A DNA stretch of 64,000 bases from positions 34,586-98,585 of the forward strand of contig JAQGKC010000146.1 of assembly GCA_028290305.1 (NCBI GenBank). Direction: 5' to 3'. The notes beneath the pieces were generated by a model, which saw only the letters and a list, made by a program, of their open reading frames with translations, was not told the DNA's origin and did no database searches. The stretch comes from Bradyrhizobium sp. (GTDB lineage: Bacteria > Pseudomonadota > Alphaproteobacteria > Rhizobiales > Xanthobacteraceae). A program made the translations under genes and the position numbers. Below are positions 1 through 9,150 of the stretch, piece by piece (position 1 is the first letter of the stretch; each line of letters starts with the position of its first letter).

Positions 1-1207
1 GACGGTTGGCGACGGCGCACAAGAGCTGGTCGCCGCAAGGGTGACCCAGGGTATCGTTGACCTGCTTGAACTGATCGAGATCGACAAACAGCAATGCCGA
101 CAATTGCTCGGCATCATGCGGAACCGCCAAAAGACGCTCGATCTCGTCGCGGAAATTTAGCCGGTTGGGCAGCGCCGTCAGTTCATCAAAGCGCGCGAGA
201 TGACTGATCCTGGCTTCCGCCTTGCGCCGTTCGGTGATGTCTTCCACCAGCACAACGGTGCCGCCGCCGGCCATCGGCTGAAATGTCCACGACAGCGCCC
301 GGTCGTTCGCGGCGTCGGGATCGACCGTGGTGATATAGCCCGCTTGCGACTTCTCAACTTCGGAGACGACGAGTTTGCCGCTCGCAGCCGACAGTGTCGC
401 GGCGCTGATGCACGCGGCGACGATATCTCGCGCACTTGCACCTCGATAAACGAGATCGTCCGTCAGTCGCATCATATCGCTGAAACGATGATTCATGACT
501 GCAAGACAGCCATCCATACCAAACATGCACAGGCCGTGCGGCATGTTGTTCAGGGCGGCATCAAATTGCGAGGCTAGCGCCGACTCTCTTGCACTCGATC
601 TCAGCGCATTCACGAAAATCGCATGAAGGCTGATGTTGATGTTCTTAAGACCGACAAAAAAGAGCCCTAGTAAAAGGGCCGAGCCGATGTAGTAAATGTC
701 GCCACGGAGCGCCAGCGCAAGCGACATCGGTCCGCACGCAAAAAGAACATGTAATTGGACAATCTTCGGGCGGCCGTAATTCCGCGCTGCGCCCCCTGCG
801 GTATAACCGACCGTCACAGCGACGCAGAGCATATGGGCAACCGCATCGTCGCTGCCGAGAATGGTCACGAAACACCAAAGCCCAAGCGCTCCGGCATACA
901 GCACAGCACCGATCCGGTAGCGCGGCTCCCAAGCCTTCGCCTGCTCGAACGTCAGCATCGACGTGCGGCGTTCATATGTACGCATCTGGAACGCGCGTGC
1001 GGTGCCGATCGCGACGATTAGAAGCGCGCAAGGCCAAAGTAAAACATTGCCGGTCTTGACGGCGGTCATGATGGCGGCAGCGGCACTGCAGACCGAGCCA
1101 AAAAACATCGGCCAGAAATTCTGGCACATGGAATCGACCAGCGCCGCGTAAAGTGCGGGCTCCAGCTCTTCTTGGTTGCTTCGCTCTTTTTGGTCGACCA
1201 GCTGCAT
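1..1207 (-). CDS. Membrane-bound PAS-GGDEF protein, C-terminus cut by window edge
   Basis: Minus-strand frame open from ATG at 1207 to the window edge, 402 residues visible; an in-frame TAG lies just upstream of the ATG. A short N-terminal tail is followed by about five hydrophobic segments (roughly residues 32-190), then a PAS-like segment containing LNNMPHGLCMF, then the start of a GGDEF domain (LTALPNRLNFRDEIERLL, VDLDQFKQVNDTLGH). The signature GGDEF loop and any EAL domain would lie beyond position 1, so whether it makes or degrades c-di-GMP cannot be told. It lies downstream of tolB in the same direction, where pal is usual in other proteobacteria. Family assignment is firm; activity is unknown. 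Confidence 0.85.
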   Translation of the reverse strand, partial: MQLVDQKERSNQEELEPALYAALVDSMCQNFWPMFFGSVCSAAAAIMTAVKTGNVLLWPCALLIVAIGTARAFQMRTYERRTSMLTFEQAKAWEPRYRIGAVLYAGALGLWCFVTILGSDDAVAHMLCVAVTVGYTAGGAARNYGRPKIVQLHVLFACGPMSLALALRGDIYYIGSALLLGLFFVGLKNINISLHAIFVNALRSSARESALASQFDAALNNMPHGLCMFGMDGCLAVMNHRFSDMMRLTDDLVYRGASARDIVAACISAATLSAASGKLVVSEVEKSQAGYITTVDPDAANDRALSWTFQPMAGGGTVVLVEDITERRKAEARISHLARFDELTALPNRLNFRDEIERLLAVPHDAEQLSALLFVDLDQFKQVNDTLGHPCGDQLLCAVANR

Positions 1208-1389
1208 CGGGGGCGCATGCGTCCTTTTCAGGCCGTAGTTCTATCTGTCCCAGATGAAGTCTTTCTGAGGGAATATCGTTACCGCAACGTTGTCATTCAC
1301 ATGAAAAGACGAGAATTAGCTCGTTAAATCAGCAAGCTAGGCAAGCTTTGCCGACCTGAGTCCCCGCTGGTCGTGCAGCGGCGCCGATC

Positions 1390-2727
1390 TCACGAGAGCA
1401 GGGGCGACCACGCTGGATCGGACGCGAAGCCGGGGGTGGGGACCCGTTGTTCGCTGCGTCCGGAGATGTCCACGGTGAAAAGCGACGGTCCGTCGTTACC
1501 GCCGGGGTCGCGGAAGAACATCAAGACGCGGCCATTCGGCGCAAAGGTCGGACCTTCGTTGTGAAATCCGGAGGTAAGAATCCGTTCGCCGGAGCCGTCG
1601 GGCTTCATGATGCCGATGGAAAACTGTCCGCCGCCTTGTTTGGTGAAGGCGATGTAATCACCACGCGGCGACCACACCGGGGTCGAATAGGTCCCGTCTC
1701 CGAAGGAGATGCGTTGCGCGGGCCCGCCGGTTGCCGGCATCACATAGATCTGCGGCTTTCCGCCGCGGTCGGATTCGAAACATATACGCGTCCCGTCGGG
1801 CGCATAGGACGGCGAGGTATCGATCGCCGGCGTGTCGGTGAGGCGTGTGGTCGATTTCGAACGCAGATCCATCACGAACAGGTTCGAATTGCCGCCCTGC
1901 TGCAAGCTCATGATCACGCGCTGGCCGTCCGGCGAGAAGCGCGGCGAGAACGACATCCCGGGGAAATTGCCGACGATCTCGCGCTGCCCGGTCTCGATAT
2001 TGAACAGATAGACCCGCGGGTCGCCCTGCCCGAATTCCATATAGGTGATTTCCTGGGTCGAAGGCGAGAACCGCGGCGTCAGCACGAGGTCGGCGCCGCG
2101 AGTCAGGTAGCGGACATTCGCGCCATCCTGGTCCATCAACGCCAGCCGCTTGATGCGCCGTTCCTTGGCTCCGGTTTCATCGACAAACACCACGCGGCTG
2201 TCGAAATAGCCTTTCTCTCCGGTCAGACGTTCGTAGATCTGGTCGGAAATGATGTGCGCGATCCGCCGCCAGTATTCCGGCGACGTGAAATATTGCTGAC
2301 CGGTGAGCTGCTGGCCGGTGGCGACGTCCCAGAGGCGGAATTCCGCCTTCAAACGCCCATCGCCCTGTCGCGTCATGCGGCCGGTCACCAGCGCCTGCGC
2401 ATTGATGGTCTTCCAGTTCTGGAATTGCGGCGCCGCATCGATGTTGGAAATTCGTTCGATGAAGGCGGCCTGATCGATCGGCGCGAACAGCCCGCTGCGC
2501 TTGAGGTTGTTGGTGATGACCTGGGTCACGCCGGCGCCGACATCGTTATCCGATGGCGTGCCCGCCACGAAATTGGGTATAGCGATCGGCAGCGGTTGGA
2601 AATCGCCTTCGGGCACGATGATGCGCTTTGGCCCTTGACCGAAGGCGCCGCCGACACCCGCGCCCGTCAGCACGCCGAGCGAGGCCATGCTGGAAATAAT
2701 CTGCCGGCGGCTCGGGCGGAACGTCAT
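1390..2727 (-). CDS. tolB: Tol-Pal system periplasmic propeller protein TolB
   Basis: TolB is the periplasmic component that links the TolQRA inner-membrane motor to Pal and the outer membrane. The 445-residue product has an N-terminal export signal, an N-terminal domain (about residues 30-170), then propeller repeats with the typical SPDG-like turns ([50 protein letters not shown]). The signal carries SRRQII before its hydrophobic core, resembling a twin-arginine motif. I chose ATG 2727 because it places the signal peptide at the N-terminus; ATG 2754 would add nine residues. It is the last tol gene, about 75 bases after tolA. No pal follows within the window. Confidence 0.95.
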   Translation of the reverse strand: MTFRPSRRQIISSMASLGVLTGAGVGGAFGQGPKRIIVPEGDFQPLPIAIPNFVAGTPSDNDVGAGVTQVITNNLKRSGLFAPIDQAAFIERISNIDAAPQFQNWKTINAQALVTGRMTRQGDGRLKAEFRLWDVATGQQLTGQQYFTSPEYWRRIAHIISDQIYERLTGEKGYFDSRVVFVDETGAKERRIKRLALMDQDGANVRYLTRGADLVLTPRFSPSTQEITYMEFGQGDPRVYLFNIETGQREIVGNFPGMSFSPRFSPDGQRVIMSLQQGGNSNLFVMDLRSKSTTRLTDTPAIDTSPSYAPDGTRICFESDRGGKPQIYVMPATGGPAQRISFGDGTYSTPVWSPRGDYIAFTKQGGGQFSIGIMKPDGSGERILTSGFHNEGPTFAPNGRVLMFFRDPGGNDGPSLFTVDISGRSEQRVPTPGFASDPAWSPLLS

Positions 2728-2802
2728 CTCACGCAATCCATCTTTGGGGGTCATGTTGTACGAGCCGTTTCACATTTCCGTGCCACCGACAGGCGGCCGC
2801 AA

Positions 2803-3741
2803 TCAAGTCTTTCGCTCGGTGAACACCGGTGCAAAATATTTCCATTCCTCGAAATAGGCCGCGGGCAGATTATACGGCTGGCATTCGATGATCGCGCGCA
2901 AGGCGCTCTCCTGATAGACGCGAAGGTAAGGTGTGGCCGGTGTCCCTTCCGGGAGCGGCGCCGCTTCCAACGTGCCATCGCGTTTTAGTTTGATTTCAAA
3001 AGCTGCCTCGGGATTCTGGCTCTCGATACCGCCATAGGGCTTCTTCCAGCAGCGTTCGACCTGCGACTGGAACATCGCGCCCCATGTCGCGGAGTTATCG
3101 GCGGCTTTGCCCTTGGAAAGGCCGAGCGCGGCGTTGGAATTCAAGGTTTCACCGGTCACCGCCTGCCGCGTCGGGTCACGCTTGTCGAGCAGCGCTGCAA
3201 TCTTGGACTGATCGAAGGTCCGTTCCGCCTTCGGCTTCGGCGGCTGCGGCGTCGCCGCCTGGGCCTGTGGCTTCGGCGGCGGCTTCTTCTCTTCCTTTTT
3301 CAAGGCTTCCGCGATCGGATCGACCTTGGGCGGATCCGGCTTCTTCTCGATCGGCTTCGGCTCTTCCTTGGGCTTTTCCTCGGCGACCGGCTTCGGCGGG
3401 TCGGGCTTCTTTTCGACCGGCTTTTCAATCGGCTTCGGCTGAGGCGGCGGCGAAGTGTCGGTCACGACCGGCGGCTTCTCGCTGACCTTGCCGATGGCAT
3501 TATCATCCACCGGCTTGGCTTCGGCGACTTTCTCCACCAGCGGCTTGGGATTTTCCTTTTTGCCGGTTTTCATGCCGGCGGTGACCTTGGCAAGCTGGTC
3601 GGCGGAAATGATGTCCACCGGCAAGGATTCTTCCGGCATCGACTCGAATGCTTTGGATGAAAACGACACCAGTCCCCACCCGATCACGAGGACGTGCAGG
3701 ACCACAGACGCAACAAGTGTCTTGTCGACCTTCACATTCAC
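2803..3741 (-). CDS. tolA: Tol-Pal system protein TolA (TonB-like C-terminus)
   Basis: TolA spans from the inner membrane to the periplasmic face of the outer membrane and transmits force from TolQR. The 312-residue product has one N-terminal membrane helix (about residues 8-28), a long Pro/Lys/Glu-rich spacer with repeated KPDPPK and KPIEKP units (about 60-180), and a C-terminal TolA/TonB-type domain (about 215-312) with two Cys residues (VERCWKK and IIECQPY), consistent with the disulphide seen in such domains. It begins 3 bases after tolR ends and precedes tolB. The repeat-rich linker varies in this family, so identification rests on topology, C-domain and neighbours. Confidence 0.95.
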   Translation of the reverse strand: MNVKVDKTLVASVVLHVLVIGWGLVSFSSKAFESMPEESLPVDIISADQLAKVTAGMKTGKKENPKPLVEKVAEAKPVDDNAIGKVSEKPPVVTDTSPPPQPKPIEKPVEKKPDPPKPVAEEKPKEEPKPIEKKPDPPKVDPIAEALKKEEKKPPPKPQAQAATPQPPKPKAERTFDQSKIAALLDKRDPTRQAVTGETLNSNAALGLSKGKAADNSATWGAMFQSQVERCWKKPYGGIESQNPEAAFEIKLKRDGTLEAAPLPEGTPATPYLRVYQESALRAIIECQPYNLPAAYFEEWKYFAPVFTERKT

Positions 3742-3744
3742 CCT

Positions 3745-4197
3745 TTAGGACCCCTGCTCCACTTCGGTTACCAGTGCCAGCCGCTTGAAGCCCGCGCCCG
3801 ACAATTGCCCCATCACTTTCGCCACGGTTCCGTAATCCGCCTTCTTGTCCGCCCGCATGAATATACGCTCGTCCATGCCGCCGCGGGCGTCGGTGATCGC
3901 CTTTAATTTCAGCACCAGTTCATTCATCGCGACTTCGGTATCGTTGATGAATACCCGTCCCTTGACGTCGACCGAAAGCTGCAGCGGCGTCTTGTCCTGC
4001 TCCAGGCTCTTGGCCTGGGTCTGCGGCAGATCGAGCGGCACGCCTACCGTCAACAGCGGCGCCGACACCATAAAGATGATCAGCAGCACCAGCATCACGT
4101 CCACCATCGGGGTGACGTTGATCTCCGCCATCACGGCGCGACGCCGGCCGCGACCGCGGCGTCCGCCGCCCGACGAGCCTGCCATATTCATCGCCAT
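3745..4197 (-). CDS. tolR: Tol-Pal system protein TolR (ExbD family)
   Basis: TolR forms the proton-driven motor with TolQ in the inner membrane. The 150-residue protein has a basic cytoplasmic start (residues 1-22), one membrane helix (about 30-50) with the conserved MVDVMLVLLIIFMV segment whose Asp is the proton-carrying residue in this family, and a periplasmic ExbD/TolR domain. It follows tolQ by 43 bases and is nearly contiguous with tolA, so the three are one transcription unit. Confidence 0.97.
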   Translation of the reverse strand: MAMNMAGSSGGGRRGRGRRRAVMAEINVTPMVDVMLVLLIIFMVSAPLLTVGVPLDLPQTQAKSLEQDKTPLQLSVDVKGRVFINDTEVAMNELVLKLKAITDARGGMDERIFMRADKKADYGTVAKVMGQLSGAGFKRLALVTEVEQGS

Positions 4198-4240
4198 GAT
4201 CTGATGCTCACGGATACGCTCATAATATACATACCGCTCC

Positions 4241-4954
<714 letters not shown>

Positions 4955-5360
4955 AAGCGATATCCTCTCAACGCAAGTATCCCAAATCCTCCGGGAGCAA
5001 ATGGCTGCCGGTTCCACAGCCGCGCGCCAGGCGCGCGGTAAGCGCCAGCGTGAGAGCCTTGTTGTGTCGCATGGGAGGCCCGTCCGAAGCCGAGGCCTGC
5101 ATCCGCTGCCAACATGTCAAAACGAGGGCTATCAGCGCGTCTTTACGTCCCTAACCAGACGCTAATCATGGTTAAGGCGGAGTTACCAAGGGGGATTTTG
5201 GCCGCGGCAGATGACGCCCGGTCGAGAAGCTGTTCCGGAACGGGGTTCCCGACCGCCAAACAAAACCGCCCGTCTGCTTTCGCAAACGGGCGGTTCTGTC
5301 GCCGTCAGGTTTGATGGGGGCACTACGCCTGAGGCAGAGCTTTCAAATCAGGCTTTCAAA
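4955..5360. other. Intergenic region upstream of tolQ
   Basis: About 400 bases without a convincing gene. It holds a strong hairpin near 5264-5295 that terminates the DUF2852 gene arriving from the right. The tol promoter must lie here; on the minus strand a TTGACA match is present at 5120-5115, but I see no good -10 at the right spacing, so I do not assign it. Confidence 0.6.
5264..5295 (-). terminator. Rho-independent terminator after the DUF2852 gene
   Basis: A perfect 10-bp inverted repeat, AACCGCCCGT (5264-5273) and ACGGGCGGTT (5286-5295), with a 12-nt loop. Read on the minus strand the stem is followed by TTGTTT, so it should stop transcripts from the gene ending at 5361. Confidence 0.75.
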
Positions 5361-5840
5361 TCACGCCTGGGGCTGACCGTCCGAGGGCGGCGGCGTCGGA
5401 CGCTGCCGATGCTGCGCCATGAACTGGTCGAACTCTTCCTTGTCCTTGGCGTGACGCAGGCGATCGAGGAAATCCTTGAATTCGGTCTGCTCCTCCTCGA
5501 GGCGCCGCAAGGTTTCCATGCGGTATTCGTCGAAGGCGCGGTTGCCGCTCGAGGGCGGACCGAAACCACCGAAGCCGAAACCACGGCGCTCCATGTGGTT
5601 GCGCATCCGCTCCATCTTGTACTGCATCCGCTCCATTTTATTCTGCCAACGGTCCTGATGACTCCAGCAACCCATTTTCGTGCTCCTGAGTGTGAAAAAG
5701 AGGAAGGCAAGACCGACCGGCCACCAGAAGAGGAAGCCAAGAACGGTGGCGATGACCATGCCGGGGTGCACGTGCATCTGTGGACGGTAGGGCTCGCTAT
5801 CGGGGCCGCGCCATCGATTGACATCTGCGGTGTAGGCCAT
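5361..5840 (-). CDS. DUF2852 family small membrane protein
   Basis: A 159-residue protein with one hydrophobic segment (about residues 27-50, around VLGFLFWWPVGLAFLFF) followed by a Met/Arg-rich stretch (MERMQYKMERMRNHMERRG) and a charged coiled-coil-like part with FDEYRMETLRRLEEEQ and EFDQFMA. This arrangement matches the alphaproteobacterial DUF2852 family, whose function is not known. ATG 5840 is preceded by GGAGAGGG, a better ribosome site than that of ATG 5852. The gene is monocistronic, with a terminator after it and a palindromic operator 34 bases before it that matches one at the neighbouring TetR gene, so TetR control is likely. Confidence 0.85.
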   Translation of the reverse strand: MAYTADVNRWRGPDSEPYRPQMHVHPGMVIATVLGFLFWWPVGLAFLFFTLRSTKMGCWSHQDRWQNKMERMQYKMERMRNHMERRGFGFGGFGPPSSGNRAFDEYRMETLRRLEEEQTEFKDFLDRLRHAKDKEEFDQFMAQHRQRPTPPPSDGQPQA

Positions 5841-5873
5841 TTCCCTCTCCATGACGGCATCACGCCGTTGTGA

Positions 5874-5892
5874 ATGTAAATAACATTTACAT
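5874..5892. promoter_or_regulatory. Predicted TetR operator at the DUF2852 promoter
   Basis: ATGTAAATAACATTTACAT: 8-bp arms around a 3-nt centre, perfect. It has the same length and arms (ATGTRAA-N5-TTTACAT) as the site overlapping the start of the TetR gene at 6664-6682. Position, about 34 bases before the DUF2852 start, suits repression. Confidence 0.7.
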
Positions 5893-5945
5893 ACCTAAAC
5901 CATGCCGAGTTTTTGTCAAGCCGACCACACGCCGCACCCAGAAAT

Positions 5946-6665
5946 TTATTTTGGAGAGCCCCAGGGACCGGCAGGGGGCGCGGCGGGCTTTTGCTCGGCC
6001 TGGTCTTTTTGGCCCGACGGCCTGCGGTCGGTCGGAAAACCGAGACCGCGCAGATAAATCAGCACCTCGGCTTCCAGCAGATCCTCGGCCGACATCGGCA
6101 GCTTGCGGCGCGCCGCATCTCCACGTGCAAACAGCGACGCCACACCGTGCGACATCGACCAGATATGCAGCGCCATCATCAGCGCCGGCGGCCGCGGCGT
6201 GCCGGGCGGCGCCAGCGCAGCAAGCCGCTCCGCGGCCGCTCTAATAATGCCGAAGGCGCGCTCGCTTGCCGCCAGCAGTGCCGGATTAAGGTCGACGGGA
6301 AGCCCCGATTCGAACATCGCCGAATAGAACGCCGGCTCCTCGCGGGCAAACGCGAGATAGGCTTTGCCGACACGTTCGAATGCCGTGACGGTGTCCGGAC
6401 GGCCGTCATCCCAGGCCTGGGTCAGCACCGTCTCGAACTGCTCAAAGCCGCGCTGGGCGATGCTGGAAAGCAGTTCGTCGCGGTCGCGAAAATGCCGGTA
6501 GGGCGCCGCCGGGCTGACCCCGGCCGAACGCGCTGCATCGGCGAAGGTGAACCCGGCCGGTCCCTTCTCCGCGATCAGGCCGAGGGCCGCCTGCAGCAGC
6601 GCCTCTTTCAGATTGCCGTGATGATAGCCGCGCTCGGCGCGGCTTTGTTCCTTGCGCCAGCTCAT
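5946..6665 (-). CDS. TetR/AcrR family transcriptional regulator
   Basis: A 239-residue regulator. The N-terminal helix-turn-helix (about residues 18-65: LIAEKGPAGFTFADAARSAGVSP then APYRHFRDRDELLSSIA) is typical of TetR. The C-terminal half resembles the WHG-type ligand-binding domain (MMALHIWSMSHGVASLF). The last 25 residues are Pro/Gln/Ala-rich and probably disordered. Its start codon lies inside a 19-bp palindrome matching one before the DUF2852 gene immediately downstream, so it probably represses itself and that gene. The inducer is not evident. Confidence 0.92.
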   Translation of the reverse strand: MSWRKEQSRAERGYHHGNLKEALLQAALGLIAEKGPAGFTFADAARSAGVSPAAPYRHFRDRDELLSSIAQRGFEQFETVLTQAWDDGRPDTVTAFERVGKAYLAFAREEPAFYSAMFESGLPVDLNPALLAASERAFGIIRAAAERLAALAPPGTPRPPALMMALHIWSMSHGVASLFARGDAARRKLPMSAEDLLEAEVLIYLRGLGFPTDRRPSGQKDQAEQKPAAPPAGPWGSPK

Positions 6666-6682
6666 GTGAAAGGCTTTTACAT
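6664..6682. promoter_or_regulatory. Predicted TetR autoregulatory operator
   Basis: ATGTGAAAGGCTTTTACAT, one mismatch in the arms, extended by CTC/GAG on both sides to 25 bp (6661-6685). It overlaps the TetR start codon at 6665, so binding would block its own expression. It shares ATGTRAA-N5-TTTACAT with 5874-5892. Confidence 0.65.
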
Positions 6683-6735
6683 GAGCCGGCCCCGAAGGTC
6701 ACTAGTGTCGCCATGCGGCGGGGATCGGCGCGGCC

Positions 6736-7152
6736 CTAACCTCCGGACTTGCCCTGCAATTCGGTAAATCCGGCCGCCGCCTCCTGAACATCGGCGGGAA
6801 AATCCGACATTTCCTGGACCTGGCGAATTTCGATGATCTCATTATTGGAGGCCGGGCAACGCTTGGCCCAGGCGATGGCCTCCTCGCGCGACTTCACGTC
6901 GATCATCCAGTAGCCGCCGAGCACTTCCTTGGCCTCGGTGAAGGGACCGTCAGTAACGAGGGGCTTACCGCTCGCGAAGGAGACCCGGGCACCCATAGAC
7001 GGTGGGTGCAGGCCATCCAACGTGATCAGCACGCCGGCCTCTTTCAGAGCCTGATTATATTTCATCATCGCGGCCACACGCTCAGGATCCAGCTTAACGT
7101 CCGGCGGTGCGGTCTCGTAGCCCAAGGGAATCATCAGCATCATGAATCGCAT
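6736..7152 (-). CDS. DGPF/YCII-related protein (copy 1)
   Basis: A 138-residue YCII-related protein starting MRFMMLMIPLG at ATG 7152, with AAGGA nine bases before it. It contains the hallmark VTDGPFTEAKEVLGGYWMI (about residues 70-88), a form of the DGPF motif. Members are small cytoplasmic ferredoxin-like-fold proteins of undefined function, typically encoded beside ECF42 sigma factors. The related gene at 7293 lies immediately upstream in the same direction, separated by a palindromic repeat, so the two may be cotranscribed. Confidence 0.88.
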   Translation of the reverse strand: MRFMMLMIPLGYETAPPDVKLDPERVAAMMKYNQALKEAGVLITLDGLHPPSMGARVSFASGKPLVTDGPFTEAKEVLGGYWMIDVKSREEAIAWAKRCPASNNEIIEIRQVQEMSDFPADVQEAAAGFTELQGKSGG

Positions 7153-7183
7153 GGTCGTATGTCCTTGTTGATTTAAACCTGAT

Positions 7184-7277
7184 GTCATTCCGGAGCACGC
7201 GGAGCGCGAACCCGGAATCTCGCGCTGTATTCTCCAGATTCCGGGTTCAGCCCCTAATGGGGCTGCCCCGGAATGAC
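7184..7277. repeat. Imperfect palindromic (REP/BIME-like) element
   Basis: Outer arms GTCATTCCGG and CCGGAATGAC, inner perfect 13-bp arms GAACCCGGAATCT and AGATTCCGGGTTC. It can fold into one long hairpin. It lies between two DGPF genes and probably shapes or stabilises the mRNA. Confidence 0.8.
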
Positions 7278-7292
7278 AATGGATGGACTTGT

Positions 7293-7709
7293 CTACCTCT
7301 GCGCCCCCTGCGCGCGGAGGCGTTGTTCCTGCTCGCGCAATTCGGGCGTGAGCGCCTCGCCAAAATCCTCCGCGTCGAAAACCTGCCGTATCTCGATTTC
7401 AGCACCGCCGTCGAATGGCGCGCGTTTCATCCATTCAATCGCCTCGTCACGCGACTTGACCTGAATCAGCCAGAAGCCGGCCACGAGTTCGCTGGTTGCG
7501 CCGAAGGGGCCGCTGGTGACAGTGCGGTCCTTGCCGGAATATTTGATGCGCGCGCCTTTCGAACTCGGATGCAGGCCCTCACCCGCCAGCATGACGCCGG
7601 CCTTCACCATCTCTTCGTTGAATTTTCCCATCGCCGTCAATAATTCCGTGCTCGGCATCACGCCGGCTTCGCTATTCTTGTCGGCTTTCACAATCACCAT
7701 GAATCGCAT
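7293..7709 (-). CDS. DGPF/YCII-related protein (copy 2)
   Basis: A 138-residue paralogue of the product at 6736-7152, starting MRFMVIVKAD at ATG 7709 with GGAGG six bases upstream; a GTG one codon earlier is possible. The DGPF motif reads TSGPFGATSELVAGFWLI, so the Asp is replaced by Ser. An ECF42-type promoter motif (TGTCGG-N14-GTTCGTC) lies at 7805-7779, making this a probable target of the sigma factor encoded at 15574. Function of the protein itself is unknown. Confidence 0.88.
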   Translation of the reverse strand: MRFMVIVKADKNSEAGVMPSTELLTAMGKFNEEMVKAGVMLAGEGLHPSSKGARIKYSGKDRTVTSGPFGATSELVAGFWLIQVKSRDEAIEWMKRAPFDGGAEIEIRQVFDAEDFGEALTPELREQEQRLRAQGAQR

Positions 7710-7778
7710 CACCGTCCTCCGTTTGGCATTTCGTTTCGGCCGGGCGGGCCGTTTCCGCCACCCCGGCTCTATAACTAT

Positions 7779-7805
7779 GACGAACCGGATTTTACGGCAC
7801 CGACA
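7779..7805 (-). promoter_or_regulatory. Predicted ECF42-type promoter before DGPF copy 2
   Basis: On the minus strand TGTCGG (7805-7800), 14 nt, then GTTCGTC ending at 7779; 17 nt separate TGTCGG and CGTC. The pattern and spacing are identical at three other promoters in this window. The group's published preference, as I recall it, is TGTCGA and CG(A/T)C. Confidence 0.65.
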
Positions 7806-7861
7806 TAGCGATCGGAATTATTTCGGCCCCGTGGAATCCCACGGCCCGTGCCACGCGCCCT

Positions 7862-9067
7862 TCAATCGTCGATGGCCTGATAGGCCGAGGTCCAGAAATC
7901 GGTCAGCACGCGCGGCGGCTGTGGCGAATCCATCATTCGCTGGGTAAGCAAGATTCCCGTGAGATTCTCTTTGGGATCGGAATACCATGAGGTGCCGTAG
8001 CCCCCATCCCAGCCAAACCGGCCCGGTACGTTGTAGAGATCGTCACGCCGGGTGAAAACCGAGAGGCCCATGCCCCAGCCCCTGTTGTCGCCGAAGAATA
8101 TTTCGGAGCCCAGTTTCTGTTCCGATGTGAGCTGGTCGGTCGTCATCAGTTCGACCGACGGCCGCGACAGAATGCGTTCGCTTCCAAGGCGGCCGCCATT
8201 CAACATCATCTGCGCGAACGCATTGAAATCGTCGGCGGTCGAGACCAGCCCGGCGCTGCCGTTTTCAAAGACCGGCGGGTTCGAGAATTTGCCGGTGACG
8301 GGATCGTCGAACACTTTCAGCTTTTGCGTCGCATGGTCGCGGGCATAGCTGGTTGCGAACCGATCGCGCTTGGCCTCCGGCACGCTGAACGCGGTATCCT
8401 TCATGCCAAGCGGAGCGAAGATACGCTCGCGCAGGAATTCGCCGAACGTCGTGCCGGCTGCACGCGCGATCAATACGCCCAGGATTTCCGTCCCGCTGTT
8501 GTAAAGCCAGCGCTCGCCGGGCTGATAGAGCAGCGGCAGGCTGCCGTAACGCCTCATCAATTCGTCCGGCGGGAACGACGGAAATACCGGTCCGGGCGCG
8601 AAGCCTGCCTCGGCAATGGCTTTCTGGATCGGATAGCGGTCCGGAAACACCATGAGCATGCCGTAGCCCAGCCGGAAAGTGAGCAGATCACGCAGCGTGA
8701 TCGCGCGTTTGGCCGGCACGGTATCGTCGCTCGGCGCATCGATGGCGCGCAGCACCTTGCGGTCCGCCAGTTCCGGCAGCCACCAATCGACGGGATCATC
8801 GAGCCGTAATTTGCATTCCTCGACAAGGATCATCGCCGCGGCGGCGGTGACCGGCTTGGTCATCGAAGTGATGCGGAAGATGGTGTCGCGCCGCATCGGC
8901 GCACCGTCGATTGCGATTTTTCCGATCGCGTCGACATGAATCTCGCCGTGGCGGCTCACCAGCATCACCATACCGGGCATATCGCCCGCTTCGACGTGGC
9001 CCGCCATAGTGTCGTGCATGCGATCGAGGCGCGTTTTTGACAGCCCGTCGGCGCCGGTCATTTTCAT
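7862..9067 (-). CDS. Class C beta-lactamase-like serine hydrolase/esterase
   Basis: A 401-residue serine hydrolase of the beta-lactamase/penicillin-binding-protein fold. The nucleophile motif is SMTK in FRITSMTKPVTAAAAM (about residue 69), and the second motif is YNS in ERWLYNSGTEILG (about residue 190). There is no signal peptide, so a cytoplasmic esterase-like role (EstB type) is more likely than antibiotic resistance. ATG 9067 has AAGGA eight bases upstream. An ECF42-type promoter motif lies 42 bases before the start. Substrate unknown. Confidence 0.88.
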   Translation of the reverse strand: MKMTGADGLSKTRLDRMHDTMAGHVEAGDMPGMVMLVSRHGEIHVDAIGKIAIDGAPMRRDTIFRITSMTKPVTAAAAMILVEECKLRLDDPVDWWLPELADRKVLRAIDAPSDDTVPAKRAITLRDLLTFRLGYGMLMVFPDRYPIQKAIAEAGFAPGPVFPSFPPDELMRRYGSLPLLYQPGERWLYNSGTEILGVLIARAAGTTFGEFLRERIFAPLGMKDTAFSVPEAKRDRFATSYARDHATQKLKVFDDPVTGKFSNPPVFENGSAGLVSTADDFNAFAQMMLNGGRLGSERILSRPSVELMTTDQLTSEQKLGSEIFFGDNRGWGMGLSVFTRRDDLYNVPGRFGWDGGYGTSWYSDPKENLTGILLTQRMMDSPQPPRVLTDFWTSAYQAIDD

Positions 9068-9108
9068 CGTTTCGTTCCTTCAGAGATCAGCCACAGTCCC
9101 TGTGGGAC

Positions 9109-9135
9109 GACGAACCGGACCGCGCCGAACCGACA
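9109..9135 (-). promoter_or_regulatory. Predicted ECF42-type promoter before the serine hydrolase
   Basis: Minus strand TGTCGG (9135-9130), 14 nt, GTTCGTC ending at 9109. The motif is identical to those at 7779, 15340 and 17232; its end is 42 bases from the ATG at 9067. Confidence 0.65.
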
Positions 9136-9150
9136 CGCCAACCGGCTTTT

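Noticed and set aside
1447..2988. 513-residue open frame antisense to tolB/tolA
   Set aside because: Antisense shadow of two certain genes.
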